Shown: piece after piece, positions 1 through 10,893 of the stretch
Layout: each line of letters begins with the position of its first letter
Numbering within the stretch: the first letter of the stretch is position 1
NCBI GenBank assembly: GCA_945870425.1
Contig: CAMBSD010000014.1
Coordinates: 28,619 to 92,618, forward strand
Direction: 5' to 3'
DNA from: Chitinophaga pinensis
Lineage (GTDB): Bacteria; Bacteroidota; Bacteroidia; UKL13-3
Length of the DNA stretch: 64,000 bases
The notes under the pieces: generated by a model
What the model saw: the letters and a program-made list of their open reading frames with translations, nothing else
Databases searched by the model: none
Told to the model about the DNA's origin: nothing
Program-made: the position numbers and the translations under genes

Positions 1-1
1 G

Positions 2-256
2 GCTTTGGCTAAATTGTTAAGTGGTGATGCAACAGGTGCTAAAAATATGATTGATGCTATGAATCCTGATCAATTGGATGCAAGCCACTATTATTTAAGA
101 GCTGTTTGTGGTGCACGCATGAACAATCAAGATGTATTAACTACTAATTTGGCTCGTGCTGTTGGTATGAATGGCGAAATTCGTAAAATGGCTAAAGATG
201 ATGTTGAGTTTATTAAATTCTTCAGCAATCCATTATTCGAAGGTGCTATTAGATAA
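2..256 (+). CDS. C-terminal end of a protein truncated by the window edge (TPR-like helical repeat C-terminus, e.g. OmpA/TPR-type outer membrane protein)
   Basis: Frame is open to the left edge (ALAKLLSGDATGAKNMIDAMNPDQLDASHYYLRAVCGARMNN...), stop at 254-256, followed by a strong terminator. Confidence 0.55.
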   Translation, partial: ALAKLLSGDATGAKNMIDAMNPDQLDASHYYLRAVCGARMNNQDVLTTNLARAVGMNGEIRKMAKDDVEFIKFFSNPLFEGAIR

Positions 257-280
257 TTAATAGGAATTAGAAATTAACTT

Positions 281-308
281 AAAGGCTGCCCGGAAGGCAG
301 CCTTTTTT
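281..308 (+). terminator. Rho-independent terminator
   Basis: aaaGGCTGCCcggaaGGCAGCCtttttt stem-loop plus T tract. Confidence 0.9.
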
Positions 309-336
309 GTTAATATTATTTCTAAACTTGTAATTG

Positions 337-1512
337 CTATTTAGCTATTACAAGTCTCTTGATTTCGAAGATTTCTTGAGAATTAGTATCGGAAATTTTT
401 ATTAAGAATAGCCCATTTTTCAATTCAGCTGTATTTATTGATTTTACATCATTTTCAATTATAAAGTCAGTAATTATTTTCTGCCCAGCTAAATTGTAAA
501 TAACTATTTGAACAGGTATATTTAAATGATTAACTAAATTCATTTTATCTGAGCTAGGATTAGGATAAATATCAAATGAAATTGGCTTTAATTCAATTAG
601 TGAACTCTTTGCTGTATCTCTTTGTATTGCTTTTTGGTTGAAGAATTTGTAAGAAGCAAATACAGGATAATGATCGCTAGTTGAATTACTGAAACCAGAT
701 AAATACGAATTGGCATTATCAAATACATTGATACTCCCGTCAATATAGTACTTATTTAAACTGTCACTGACCATAATATGGTCGATTACGCTCCCTGTAT
801 AATATGTTTTTCTTCCTTTATCAGCCAAAGTTTTAGTAGGAAAAAAGTAATTGGCATCTATCAGGCCTCTGAATGGCGAGGCTGAAACCCCATCAAATAT
901 AGTAAAATCAAGCCTGTCATTCCAATCTCCTAATACAATATATTTTTTATCTTTAAGTACTGTTTCAATATATAATTGAAGGAAATTCGCAGCATTCTTT
1001 CTTCTTTGATAAGCATCTTGCTTTTGACTAGTTGTACCTGTATTTGCTTTAATATGCACCGAAATAACATACAATGTATCAAGGTCACCTTTTTTATATT
1101 TTAATGTTGTCATAAGTGGTGGTCTTCCTGCAAAATCATAATTGTATGATGTAAGTATATGTTCTTCTTTTAGTTTATCAAACAAGGTGTTTTTCCATAA
1201 AATAGCCATTTTTTGAGTTTGGCTAAAAGTAGAAATAGAGGAACTGTAAGAACTTAATTGACCCATCATGCTTACAAATGTTTGTTGATTAGAAACCTCC
1301 TCCAAACTCCAAATATCAATATCTGCAACTGTGATTAGTTTAACGATATTGTTGAATTGAGTTATTTCATCGCTTGGACCGTTGGTAGTATCGCCAAACC
1401 ATTCAGTATTCCAAGCACCTATTTCTAAAAGAGAATCAACTCCGAATTTTGGAAAATTTTGTGCTGGTGCATAAAATGATAATATAAGAAATAGGATTAG
1501 TAGTTTTTTCAT
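337..1512 (-). CDS. Secreted endonuclease/exonuclease/phosphatase family protein with T9SS C-terminal sorting domain
   Basis: Signal peptide, IGAWNTEWFGD, LGDWNDRLD, SDHYPVFASYKF EEP motifs; C-terminal ISFDIYPNPSSDKMNL...LFLIKI...KRLVIAK. Confidence 0.85.
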   Translation of the reverse strand: MKKLLILFLILSFYAPAQNFPKFGVDSLLEIGAWNTEWFGDTTNGPSDEITQFNNIVKLITVADIDIWSLEEVSNQQTFVSMMGQLSSYSSSISTFSQTQKMAILWKNTLFDKLKEEHILTSYNYDFAGRPPLMTTLKYKKGDLDTLYVISVHIKANTGTTSQKQDAYQRRKNAANFLQLYIETVLKDKKYIVLGDWNDRLDFTIFDGVSASPFRGLIDANYFFPTKTLADKGRKTYYTGSVIDHIMVSDSLNKYYIDGSINVFDNANSYLSGFSNSTSDHYPVFASYKFFNQKAIQRDTAKSSLIELKPISFDIYPNPSSDKMNLVNHLNIPVQIVIYNLAGQKIITDFIIENDVKSINTAELKNGLFLIKISDTNSQEIFEIKRLVIAK

Positions 1513-1533
1513 AACGATGTTTGAAAAACGAAT

Positions 1534-2493
1534 TTAAGTTTTGCTTTTGTAAACAAAAGCCATGTAGGCTAAACTGCCAATAATAAATGTAAAAATAGTT
1601 TGAAAACCATGAATGATTATGGCCAATGCATTTGCTGTTATGCTTGAAATACCTAGTAAAATAAATGCCTGTGAAACACCATAGTGATAGGCTCCAGCCG
1701 ACCCTGCTTGTAAGGGTATAGACCTAACAAAGGAGCCTACAATCATTATCTGAAAAGCCATATAATAGCTCAAATTTGATGATTCTGTGAATGTAAAAAA
1801 CCATAAATAAGTCATTAGGAAATAGCAAATCCAGATACAAATGGTATAGATAGAGAACAGAAAAATACTTTTGATTTTTGCAAGCATTTTTATGGAAATC
1901 CAAAAACCTTGCAGCCAAGTTTTAACCTTATTTTCTGTCTTATATATCAAATATGCAACGAAAATAATTAATGTAGCAAAAGCAATTAATAAACCTATAA
2001 CTTGATTTGTAGGAATCAAATCAAAGTTGATAAAAGATTTGAGAAGGGAAGTGTGATTGGCATACTCTAAAATAATTGCCAAAATAGATATTATCAAAAG
2101 GGTAATAACATCTATTGTACGCTCAAATATTACAGTAGTCAAACTTTGGTTGATGGGGGTTTTATTCAACTTTTTTAATATCGCACAACGAGTAACTTCA
2201 CCTAACCTTGGTATGGCAAAATTTACTAAATATCCAATACATAAGGCTATGCTTAGGTTTGATTTTGGGATGTCTTGATTGATTTGACGAAAAAGTAATT
2301 CCCACCTTAATACCCTGAAAAAATAAACGATGATGGAAATAAAAAGCACAGGTATTATTAAAAGGAAGTTACCCTTGTATATGGTCTCTGTAATTTGTTT
2401 TAACTCGAGTTTATGCAAACTCATATAAAGAAGCATCGCCCCAATTGATAAAAATAACAAATATTGAGAAAATATAAAAATCTTATTCTTCAA
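1534..2493 (-). CDS. Flippase-like / lysylphosphatidylglycerol synthase TM-region (UPF0104, YbhN-like) membrane protein
   Basis: Polytopic; NFAIPRLGEVTRCAILKK and PLQAGSAGAYHYG motifs. Confidence 0.8.
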   Translation of the reverse strand: MKNKIFIFSQYLLFLSIGAMLLYMSLHKLELKQITETIYKGNFLLIIPVLFISIIVYFFRVLRWELLFRQINQDIPKSNLSIALCIGYLVNFAIPRLGEVTRCAILKKLNKTPINQSLTTVIFERTIDVITLLIISILAIILEYANHTSLLKSFINFDLIPTNQVIGLLIAFATLIIFVAYLIYKTENKVKTWLQGFWISIKMLAKIKSIFLFSIYTICIWICYFLMTYLWFFTFTESSNLSYYMAFQIMIVGSFVRSIPLQAGSAGAYHYGVSQAFILLGISSITANALAIIIHGFQTIFTFIIGSLAYMAFVYKSKT

Positions 2494-2501
2494 TTAGGTG
2501 T

Positions 2502-5243
2502 TTATTTAACTCTATAAACAAAAAGCTTATTATCTATACTACCCAAAGCCAAATACATATCAGCATCACTGTATAATTTGCCGAAACCAAAATGTCTGCA
2601 TCCTCTGAATTTAAACATTGAATAAGGCTTACCTTGAGTATCACTTATATTCAACTCACAATTATTTTGTGACAAATAAGCAATAGATGTTCTTCCTTCT
2701 AAATCTACCATTTCAGGTTGATTATCTATTGTGCTGTCTGACCAGGCGTAACTAAAACCTAATTCCATTTTGTGGTTGTAAAATTCATAGGAGTTATTTG
2801 TTTTAATATAATAATTCTCCTCATTAGAATTTTGATCGATTATGATTTCGAATCCAATATTTGTTTTAATGAGGTATTCGGAAATTGGTTTATTCTCACC
2901 CTTTGAAAATACATCTTGTACAATAAGTTTATTCGTAGAATCAAGGCAATAAAATCTCACGGTGCCTGTATCTATTTGTTTATGGTTGATGTATTTATAA
3001 GATATGGTACTATCTAATCTGATATTATTGAATTTCTTACCGTTAGATAGATAAAAATCAATTTTTCCTTTTTCGTTTAGGCTATAAATAATGTTTTCTT
3101 TGGCTAGTGAAAATCCCCTTATGGGTTGAATGGCGTTTGGCCAAATTTCTTTGGGATTGAAGCCTGCTTGTAGAATCCCTTTGCAATTGTATTGCCAAAT
3201 TTTGAAATATTTACCAGCAACAAAAATTTGATATGTATGATCTGATAAAAAGTCAAAAACACTAATAGGGAATTTGGTAGCTGCTGGAATCCAAATAGGA
3301 AAGTTTTGAATATTTTTTCCATTTGCATCTATCAAAAACATTTGATTATTTGTGTTGAATAAATAAACTGTAGTGCCATTATGGAAGATATCTAATTGAT
3401 GGACTTCACTGATTATGGCGGAGCTTAATTTCTCTTTCCATAATTGTTTTCCTTCTTTGTCAAAACAGTACAAATTGAATTTTGCATCTTGAATCAAAAT
3501 AACTTGCTCACTGGTGTTTGAGTTGTTTACAAAATAAGGTTTACTAATAATGCAAGTATCAATATTCGCTTCCCATAAAAGTTCAGTTGAATTTGTTTCT
3601 GCCTTATTAAACTGCAACAATATCTGTGTTGAAAATGTTTTTTCACCTTGTGTTGCAAATTGTGCAGCAAAGATTTCGGCTTTTTGGTAATAACCTTTAT
3701 TAATACTTAGCGAACTTATTATAGAGGAATTACCAAAGGTATTAACCAAATTAGCAGCATTTTTGTTTAGTATCATCACTTCAAATGAGTTCTGAGAAGA
3801 TAAGGTAGATTTTGCTTCCTTGTATGATTCAAGTGATTGCAAAGTGCTGTTTTCATTCATCTTATCAAGAGTGTGTTGCAGCAATTGCATGTTAGAACCA
3901 ACCAATACCAATCCATTGTTAATACAATAGTAATTTATGGTAAGTTTCTCAAATCCGGAACAATAATATTCCAAAGCCTTTCCAATTGGTAGGAAATTGA
4001 ATTTACTTGAGTTTTGTCTAGTAGAATCAAGTGTATCATTTGAGCTTTCTTTTATTTTCAATTCAATAAATTTAGCTGAATTGATAAATTCATTCAAATT
4101 TTGAGGCGCAAAAATACCTATCCACGAGCTATCAGTGCTCAATCCGTTTGCATTAATATTAGCAATTAAGTAATTATTGCCAAGGCTTGGTACAAAAGAT
4201 TCATTTAATTTTACATTCAGATTTTCCTCAATGCTGTCATTATAAATCTTATATTCTTTTAAAGTTTTATTTGACCCAAGGTATTCAATTAAATTTTTTT
4301 GATATGTGACAATGTTGGAAACATTCTGCATAAAATAAAAATTTGTGCTCAAAGGAAGTTTATCTGTAATGGATTGGGAGAAAGGAATTTGATTTGAAAA
4401 TATATCCAAAAATTGAAAAAGTGAATCGTCAGTTATGCTCGCTCCAGATACTAATAAGTTGTTTTCTTTCAATTGCAAATCCCCACCTGACCAATTTGCA
4501 ACTGAGGGCAGAAAAGAAAAAGAGTGCATATTTAACTCATTTGTGAAACTATTAAATAATGATGCAATATTTTTGTAATTAATGTAAATATTTAAATCGC
4601 TAGTGATTGATTTTGCAAAATTTAAACTCTTTAATCCATTATTGGTATAACTGTTATAATACTTACATTTAATCAGCGCGTCTTCAACAAGAGAGCCTTC
4701 AAATGCAAACATAAGTAGACCTTTTTTTAGGGCAATACTAAAATTATTTGAGCCTTTGAAGTCAGTAAAATCAAATATAATTTCTTTATTATATAGCCTT
4801 TTATTGATTTTAAATCGATTTCTATATCTGTCAGTTAACCATTTAAATGTTTCAATAACATCTGGGTTTTCCTCTATTTCTATAGCTATAAAATAATGGG
4901 TACTATTACTTTTATCTGTATGTATGGATAAAGTAGTTCTTTTACTTTGTTTCCATTCATTGAAATTTTTGTCCGTATTTAATAAACTATCAAGAATAAG
5001 TATGCTTTCTGTTAGTTCATTTAATTTAGCCGCTTTATTTATTTGATTGAAGAATTTTTTTGACTTAATTGACTGAATGGTAGATTCAAAATTTTTAGTT
5101 TCTAAAATAATACTAGCATTGTTTGGCACAACATCTATGGCATGAGGGTTATTGTTGCTTACATTGAAAAAAAAGAAATACAAGAATAGGAGCACAACTA
5201 CTATGAAACTTGAAATCAGGCCAATAAATAACTTTTGATTCAT
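2502..5243 (-). CDS. Large single-TM protein, DUF3352-like N-terminus with PQQ/beta-propeller-like C-terminal half; function unknown
   Basis: 913 aa, N-terminal TM, NNPHAIDVVPNNASIILETKNFE; C-terminal FNLYCFDKEGKQLWKEKL..LIDANGKNIQNFP repeats. Confidence 0.6.
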   Translation of the reverse strand: MNQKLFIGLISSFIVVVLLFLYFFFFNVSNNNPHAIDVVPNNASIILETKNFESTIQSIKSKKFFNQINKAAKLNELTESILILDSLLNTDKNFNEWKQSKRTTLSIHTDKSNSTHYFIAIEIEENPDVIETFKWLTDRYRNRFKINKRLYNKEIIFDFTDFKGSNNFSIALKKGLLMFAFEGSLVEDALIKCKYYNSYTNNGLKSLNFAKSITSDLNIYINYKNIASLFNSFTNELNMHSFSFLPSVANWSGGDLQLKENNLLVSGASITDDSLFQFLDIFSNQIPFSQSITDKLPLSTNFYFMQNVSNIVTYQKNLIEYLGSNKTLKEYKIYNDSIEENLNVKLNESFVPSLGNNYLIANINANGLSTDSSWIGIFAPQNLNEFINSAKFIELKIKESSNDTLDSTRQNSSKFNFLPIGKALEYYCSGFEKLTINYYCINNGLVLVGSNMQLLQHTLDKMNENSTLQSLESYKEAKSTLSSQNSFEVMILNKNAANLVNTFGNSSIISSLSINKGYYQKAEIFAAQFATQGEKTFSTQILLQFNKAETNSTELLWEANIDTCIISKPYFVNNSNTSEQVILIQDAKFNLYCFDKEGKQLWKEKLSSAIISEVHQLDIFHNGTTVYLFNTNNQMFLIDANGKNIQNFPIWIPAATKFPISVFDFLSDHTYQIFVAGKYFKIWQYNCKGILQAGFNPKEIWPNAIQPIRGFSLAKENIIYSLNEKGKIDFYLSNGKKFNNIRLDSTISYKYINHKQIDTGTVRFYCLDSTNKLIVQDVFSKGENKPISEYLIKTNIGFEIIIDQNSNEENYYIKTNNSYEFYNHKMELGFSYAWSDSTIDNQPEMVDLEGRTSIAYLSQNNCELNISDTQGKPYSMFKFRGCRHFGFGKLYSDADMYLALGSIDNKLFVYRVK

Positions 5244-5367
5244 CTACATTTAATTATATTGTAAAAATAATAGTTGCGATTCAAATAATTTATTTGCAAT
5301 TGTTCACAAGTAAACCTTAATTCGACATCAAATTAACCTTCTTTATACACTTATTTTTATTAATTAT

Positions 5368-5862
5368 ATGGAATTAAAATCTAGAAACTACGCAAAAATG
5401 GGATTTTATATATGTGCTTTAAGCGTTGCTTTAGGTGCAATGGGTAAGCATTTGCTTGAAGATTTTGTATCACCATATTATCTAGAAATTTTCGAAACTG
5501 CAGTTATGTATCAATTTATACATGGTATTGCAATAGCCTTTCTTGCTTTAAATCATCGCAGGTTAAATGAAAAATACCTTCTATACATTCTACCTCTGTT
5601 TATATTTAGTATATTGATTTTTAGTGGTACTCTATATCTTCTAGTCTTTTTCTCTATTGCCATTGGCGATGAATATAAATGGTTAGGCGCGATAACCCCA
5701 CTTGGCGGAACTGGATTTATTTTAGGTTGGATTTTGCTTGGAGTTAAAGGATTTGATTCATACGATACGAATTCTGCAGAAGTTGCTGGAAATTCTAAAA
5801 GTAAGCATAAAAGGCATAAGAGAGTCCGTTCAAAATCAGTAAGCTCTGAAAGTACCAATTAA
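5368..5862 (+). CDS. DUF423 family membrane protein with a basic Lys/Arg/Ser-rich C-terminal tail
   Basis: ALSVALGAMGKHLLEDF...YLEIFETAVMYQFIHGIAIAFLAL...AITPLGGTGFILGWILLG. Confidence 0.85.
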   Translation: MELKSRNYAKMGFYICALSVALGAMGKHLLEDFVSPYYLEIFETAVMYQFIHGIAIAFLALNHRRLNEKYLLYILPLFIFSILIFSGTLYLLVFFSIAIGDEYKWLGAITPLGGTGFILGWILLGVKGFDSYDTNSAEVAGNSKSKHKRHKRVRSKSVSSESTN

Positions 5863-6359
5863 TGAAAAATTTGGTTATTATTAGACATGCTAAAGCTGAA
5901 AAAAATGATTTGGTTCAGGACTATGATAGGGGTTTAACAGATAGAGGTAAGGCTGATGCTATTGAAATGTCCAATAGGCTCTCTAAGAAAGGGTTCAAGC
6001 CTGATTTAATTATTTCAAGTCCAGCAAAACGAACACATAAAACTGCTAAAATTATTGCTGAACATTTCAGTTATGATGAGAAAAACATTGAATTGATTGC
6101 TCATATTTATACTGCTAATGTTGGCGACCTATTATATATTATTAGAGATTTGGATGACTCTATTAATAAAGTAATTATTGTTGGCCATAATCCAACTGTT
6201 ACGGGTCTTATTGGATACCTCACGCCAAATTTTATAGAACATCTGCCCACTTCGGGCTGTGCTCAAATTCAATTTGATGTCAAAACTTGGAAGATGGTTA
6301 AGCAATTGTCGGGAAATCTATTGTATGTTGACTTTCCTTCTAATGCTAAATTAATTTAA
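5862..6359 (+). CDS. SixA-type histidine phosphatase
   Basis: LVIIRHAKAEKNDL...DRGLTDRGKADA...SSPAKRTHKTA...VGHNPTVTGL. Confidence 0.9.
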   Translation: MKNLVIIRHAKAEKNDLVQDYDRGLTDRGKADAIEMSNRLSKKGFKPDLIISSPAKRTHKTAKIIAEHFSYDEKNIELIAHIYTANVGDLLYIIRDLDDSINKVIIVGHNPTVTGLIGYLTPNFIEHLPTSGCAQIQFDVKTWKMVKQLSGNLLYVDFPSNAKLI

Positions 6360-6378
6360 ATTTCGTTACATACTTACT

Positions 6379-8277
6379 ATGTTGTTTAAACAAACTTTTT
6401 TCATAACTTTTTTGTTATTTTTTTCCATAATGACTTCAGCCCAACTTCCATTTTCAGGAACGAAAATTAAAAAAGCTGATAAGTTTTTTGGTGATGCTTT
6501 AATAAAATATTCGGCTATGGATTATTATACAGCAGCTGAGTTATTAAATAAATCTGTGAAAGAAGATCCTAATTTTATTGATGCTTGGATGCTTCTTGCT
6601 GATATTAAAGGCAAGAATGAAAAGTTTGAAGAGTCAATAAGATTATATGAAAAAATAATAGGACTTAATCCCAATTTTCCACTTTCATACTATGGAATAG
6701 CGAAGGATGCCATTGAATTATCAAATTATCAATTGTCATTTGAAAATATTACTCACTTTAATACCTATCAAGATTATTTTGGGAAGAAAAATAGTGCAGA
6801 AAAAATTAGAAAAATTGCTGAATTTGGTAAAGAGGCCATCAAATATCCTGTTGACTTTAAACCATATAACTTAGGGCCAGGTGTCAATTCTTTTGAAAAT
6901 GAGTATTGGCCTGGTGTTACAGCCGATGGTCAAACCCTTATATTTACTCGTTTAGTTGGAAATAGTAATGAAGATTTCTTTATTAGTCAAAAAAACGAAA
7001 CTGGATGGGGAGCAGCTAAGAATCTTGGGGAGCCTATTAATACTGAACAAAATGAAGGCACTGTTTCAATGTCACCCGATGGACAATATATTTTCTATAC
7101 GGCCTGTAATAGGAGGGTTGATAATGGCAGTTGTGATATTTTATTATCAAAACTTGACGGTACTCAATGGTCAAATCCAATAAATCTTGGTGCACCGATA
7201 AATGGCAGAACTTGGGAGGCCCAACCTAGCTTATCCTATGATGGTAAAACAATTTATTTCAGTAGTGGGCGTCCAGGAGGATTTGGTAAAACCGATATTT
7301 GGAAAACTACCTATAGCAATGGAAAATGGTCAGCTCCCTTGAATCTGGGGCCTGAAATTAATACTGAAGGTGATGAGCAATCCCCATTTATTTCAAAAGA
7401 TGACCAAACCTTATATTTTAATAGTGATGGACATGCTGGTATGGGTGGTATTGATTTGTTTATTGCACGTAAAACACTTGATGGTAAATGGCAAAAGGCT
7501 GTCAATTTAGGCTATCCTATTAATACGAATAAAGATGAAACATGTATAACTCTTTCCGCTAGTGGTGAGTATGCATATTATGTTGCTGAAAAAGAAGGTG
7601 GATTTGGAGGCTTGGATATTTATGGTTTTGAAGTACCAGAAAATTTACGTCCTAAGAAAACGGGTTATATTAAAGGGATAGTTTTTGATGCTAAAACATT
7701 AAAGAAGTTGGTGGCCAAAATTGAGTTGATTGATCTGTCAACTGGAAAACAAGTTGTCGAAGCTTATTCTAATAAATTAAATGGCGGATTTTTGGTTTGT
7801 TTACAAGGCAATAGAGATTATGCCATGAATGTAAGTTCAAATGGTTATCTATTTCAATCAGAAAATTTTAGCTTGAAAAATCAAGATGCTTCCGACCCGT
7901 TGACATTAAATATTGGCTTACGTCAAATTGCGACAGGCGAAAAGGTTGTCCTAAAAAACATATTTTTTGATACAGATAAATTTATTTTGAAAGATGAGTC
8001 TAAAATAGAAATCGAAAAACTAATTGAGTTTATTAATGCAAACCCGAGAATTAGGATTGAGGTGGGTGGACATACAGATAATGTAGGTGATAAGAAAAAG
8101 AATGAGGTCTTATCAAATAATAGAGCCAAAGCTGTTTATGATTATTTAGTGTTTAAAGGTATCTTGCCTGCAAGGTTATCTTTCAAGGGTTATGCTGATG
8201 CGCAGCCTATTGCAGATAATAAAACAGAGGCAGGAAAAAAATTGAATCGTAGGACTGAATTTAAGATTGTTCTGTAA
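6379..8277 (+). CDS. OmpA family protein with N-terminal TPR and PD40/WD40-like repeats
   Basis: TPR segment, FSSGRPGGFGKTDIW/FNSDGHAGMGGIDLF PD40 repeats, C-terminal VGGHTDNVGDKKKNEVLSNNRAKAVYDYL. Confidence 0.92.
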   Translation: MLFKQTFFITFLLFFSIMTSAQLPFSGTKIKKADKFFGDALIKYSAMDYYTAAELLNKSVKEDPNFIDAWMLLADIKGKNEKFEESIRLYEKIIGLNPNFPLSYYGIAKDAIELSNYQLSFENITHFNTYQDYFGKKNSAEKIRKIAEFGKEAIKYPVDFKPYNLGPGVNSFENEYWPGVTADGQTLIFTRLVGNSNEDFFISQKNETGWGAAKNLGEPINTEQNEGTVSMSPDGQYIFYTACNRRVDNGSCDILLSKLDGTQWSNPINLGAPINGRTWEAQPSLSYDGKTIYFSSGRPGGFGKTDIWKTTYSNGKWSAPLNLGPEINTEGDEQSPFISKDDQTLYFNSDGHAGMGGIDLFIARKTLDGKWQKAVNLGYPINTNKDETCITLSASGEYAYYVAEKEGGFGGLDIYGFEVPENLRPKKTGYIKGIVFDAKTLKKLVAKIELIDLSTGKQVVEAYSNKLNGGFLVCLQGNRDYAMNVSSNGYLFQSENFSLKNQDASDPLTLNIGLRQIATGEKVVLKNIFFDTDKFILKDESKIEIEKLIEFINANPRIRIEVGGHTDNVGDKKKNEVLSNNRAKAVYDYLVFKGILPARLSFKGYADAQPIADNKTEAGKKLNRRTEFKIVL

Positions 8278-9063
8278 ATGAAGATAGGTTTTTTAGGTTT
8301 CTTTATTGTTTTACTTCTGGCTTCCTGCGGTGATGAAGGAGTTGTAACATACCTAAGTACGGACATTGATAAGATGATAGGGGAGCAAGTAAAAGAGCAG
8401 ATTAATGATAATCCCGATCAATTTAAAATTTTAGATTCAGATGATTACCCTAAGGTATATGAAAGGCTAAATCATATTAAAATTGAAATACTAAATTCAG
8501 GCATGATTAAACATAAAAATGATTTTGTATGGGAATTAAGAATTGTTGATGATACTGCGGTTTTAAATGCTTTTTGTGTACCTGGTGGATATATTTATGT
8601 TTATACAGGACTTATTAAATTTTTAGACAGTGAGGATCAATTAGCAGGTGTGATGGGTCATGAAATAGCCCATGCAGACCTTAGACATAGCACAAGGCAG
8701 CTCATTCAGAGTTATGGTATTTCACTTCTAGTTAAGTTTATTTTTGGATACGATGGAGGAGGTTTGGTCAACATTGCAGCAAACCTTGCAGGCTTAAAAT
8801 TTAGTAGAAGTCATGAAAGTGAAGCTGATTTGCAATCTGTGAAGTATTTGTATCATACAGAATATGATGCAAGAGGAGTGAAAGGTTTTTTTGAAAAATT
8901 AAATAAGGAGAATAAGAATCCGGAGATAGTAGAATTTTTAAGCACACATCCCGAGCCTGAAAACCGTATTCAAAAAATAGACGATGAGTTTAAATTACTT
9001 GGTGGAAAAGAGGGTAAAATATTTAGTAGGGAATACGAACAACTAAAGAAGTCATTAAATTGA
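8278..9063 (+). CDS. M48 family lipoprotein metalloprotease
   Basis: Lipobox LLLASCGDE, VMGHEIAHADLRHSTRQ (HExxH), HESEADLQSVKYL. Confidence 0.93.
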   Translation: MKIGFLGFFIVLLLASCGDEGVVTYLSTDIDKMIGEQVKEQINDNPDQFKILDSDDYPKVYERLNHIKIEILNSGMIKHKNDFVWELRIVDDTAVLNAFCVPGGYIYVYTGLIKFLDSEDQLAGVMGHEIAHADLRHSTRQLIQSYGISLLVKFIFGYDGGGLVNIAANLAGLKFSRSHESEADLQSVKYLYHTEYDARGVKGFFEKLNKENKNPEIVEFLSTHPEPENRIQKIDDEFKLLGGKEGKIFSREYEQLKKSLN

Positions 9064-9065
9064 AA

Positions 9066-9599
9066 TTATTCAAATCCCATTTGTTTAATAATCTGTTCTA
9101 TTTGCCAGTCCTCAACAGGGTCATATTCGTCTTTTAAATTACCCCCAATAAACTTAGCAAATGTTTGCCAATACATGGCTGTCAAGTTACCTCGATAAGT
9201 TTTAAGTAAATCGTAAGCATTACTACCCGTTTCTCTATAAATTAATCGAATTAATATTTTTCCTTGAGAAACAGTTAGATTCATAAGGTCATCCATAAAT
9301 TGTTCTTTTATAGAGTTTTCACTTCGTTTAAGATATTCCTTCCTTGCTTTTTCGTTTGGCAATAACTGCAGATTTTGCTCTAGCATTTGAAATCTAAATG
9401 AGGCAAGCTTAGCATATGGTAAAACCTTCTTAACATTATAAACCAAACGCTGATATTTCTTTTCATATTCAGGATCAGCCTTTGCTCTTACAATAAATTC
9501 AGGTAATGTGTAGTTTTTTATTGTATCAGGTGGTGTGTTTTGAGCCACTGAGCAAAGTGTGATTTTGAATAATAAACTAAGTAATAATATTTTTTTCAT
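9066..9599 (-). CDS. DUF4294 domain-containing secreted protein
   Basis: YQRLVYNVKKVLPYAKLASFRFQMLEQNL...QGKILIRLIYRETGSNAYDLLKTYRGNLTAMYWQTFAKFIGGNLKDEYDP. Confidence 0.85.
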   Translation of the reverse strand: MKKILLLSLLFKITLCSVAQNTPPDTIKNYTLPEFIVRAKADPEYEKKYQRLVYNVKKVLPYAKLASFRFQMLEQNLQLLPNEKARKEYLKRSENSIKEQFMDDLMNLTVSQGKILIRLIYRETGSNAYDLLKTYRGNLTAMYWQTFAKFIGGNLKDEYDPVEDWQIEQIIKQMGFE

Positions 9600-9629
9600 T
9601 CTTTAATTAACGAAAATACAATGCCATAA

Positions 9630-10784
9630 TTATATTTTTTGTGATTTGCCTAATTTGCTAACATATATTAAAATAAATCCCAACAAAATTAAGGCTGACG
9701 AAATCAATTCAGCTTGGGTTATTGCATGATTAAAAATATTATAAGTAGTATTGATCCTGATTTTTTCAATCATAAATCTTTCAGTTCCATTAAGAATGAG
9801 GTATACTCCAAATAATAAACCAGGTGAGCTAAATTGCTTTCTCATTTGCCATAAAACCACGAATAATAAAATACAGATTATAGCTTCATATAATGGGGTA
9901 GGGTATACAAAATTTGGTAATTCACTGCAATGATTACCGATACAATTTTGAATAGGAATGCCTTCATTCAATACATTATGAGGGTATTTATAAGACCAAA
10001 GCCAATCTGGTAAACTACTCATCCAATTTGGTTTTGCTGAAAGATTATCAATTCCCCAATCACCATCACCGCTTAAATGACAACCGAGTCTGCCAACTCC
10101 ATAAGCCAACATTAATCCTGGTGCCGCAGCATCTATCATGTGCAATGGAGGGATGTTATTTTTGCTTGTGTAAACTAAAACGGCTATTGCAGCCATAATT
10201 AGTCCGCCATAAAAAGTTAATCCACTAAATGAAATTAGGCTGCCCCAGGGGTCAAGAGCAAATTCATCAATGTTTTCTAGGTTATGGAATATTTTAGCAC
10301 CTATTATTCCAACAATTCCAGCAATAGCTAAAATATTTCCCATGTGTTGGTATGGGTGAAATGTTATATTTCTCTCTTCGATTTCTTTTCCTCTGATTTT
10401 CTCAGCTTCTTTGTATTTAGTATAATATCCATAGGCACCACCAACTAAAGCCCCAAACCAACTGCCTTTGGCTGATAATAGAAATAATTGAGGGTTTTGT
10501 ACCAAAGCATCATAATCTAAAATCATTTCAAGAAATTTGAAACCTACAAATGCTGAAATAATAGTTGTGGTTATGAAATCAATCGCACTTATAGGCTCAT
10601 TTAGTCTGATTTTTTTAATAGAAGAGCTGATAACTCCAATGTTTTCTTTACGTTTTAATTCTGACTGGGTAGCCCAAAAAGCACCAAGGAATGATAAACC
10701 AAGAAAAAAGCCGAAGGTCTGAACGGGTAATGGAATATAGATACCAAATAAATCTAATAGTAAGTCGGAAATTGTTGCGTACAT
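9630..10784 (-). CDS. lgt: Prolipoprotein diacylglyceryl transferase
   Basis: Polytopic; IDAAAPGLMLAYGVGRLGCHLSGDGDWG, PTPLYEAIICILLF. Confidence 0.88.
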   Translation of the reverse strand: MYATISDLLLDLFGIYIPLPVQTFGFFLGLSFLGAFWATQSELKRKENIGVISSSIKKIRLNEPISAIDFITTTIISAFVGFKFLEMILDYDALVQNPQLFLLSAKGSWFGALVGGAYGYYTKYKEAEKIRGKEIEERNITFHPYQHMGNILAIAGIVGIIGAKIFHNLENIDEFALDPWGSLISFSGLTFYGGLIMAAIAVLVYTSKNNIPPLHMIDAAAPGLMLAYGVGRLGCHLSGDGDWGIDNLSAKPNWMSSLPDWLWSYKYPHNVLNEGIPIQNCIGNHCSELPNFVYPTPLYEAIICILLFVVLWQMRKQFSSPGLLFGVYLILNGTERFMIEKIRINTTYNIFNHAITQAELISSALILLGFILIYVSKLGKSQKI

Positions 10785-10893
10785 TTTTAATTAATTACTC
10801 TTCACGAAATAAGTCTAACTTTTAGTAATAAAAAAGAAATAATTGTGAATCGAAAAATGGAAACTAGAATTAACAATAAGTTGAAAACTAGAT

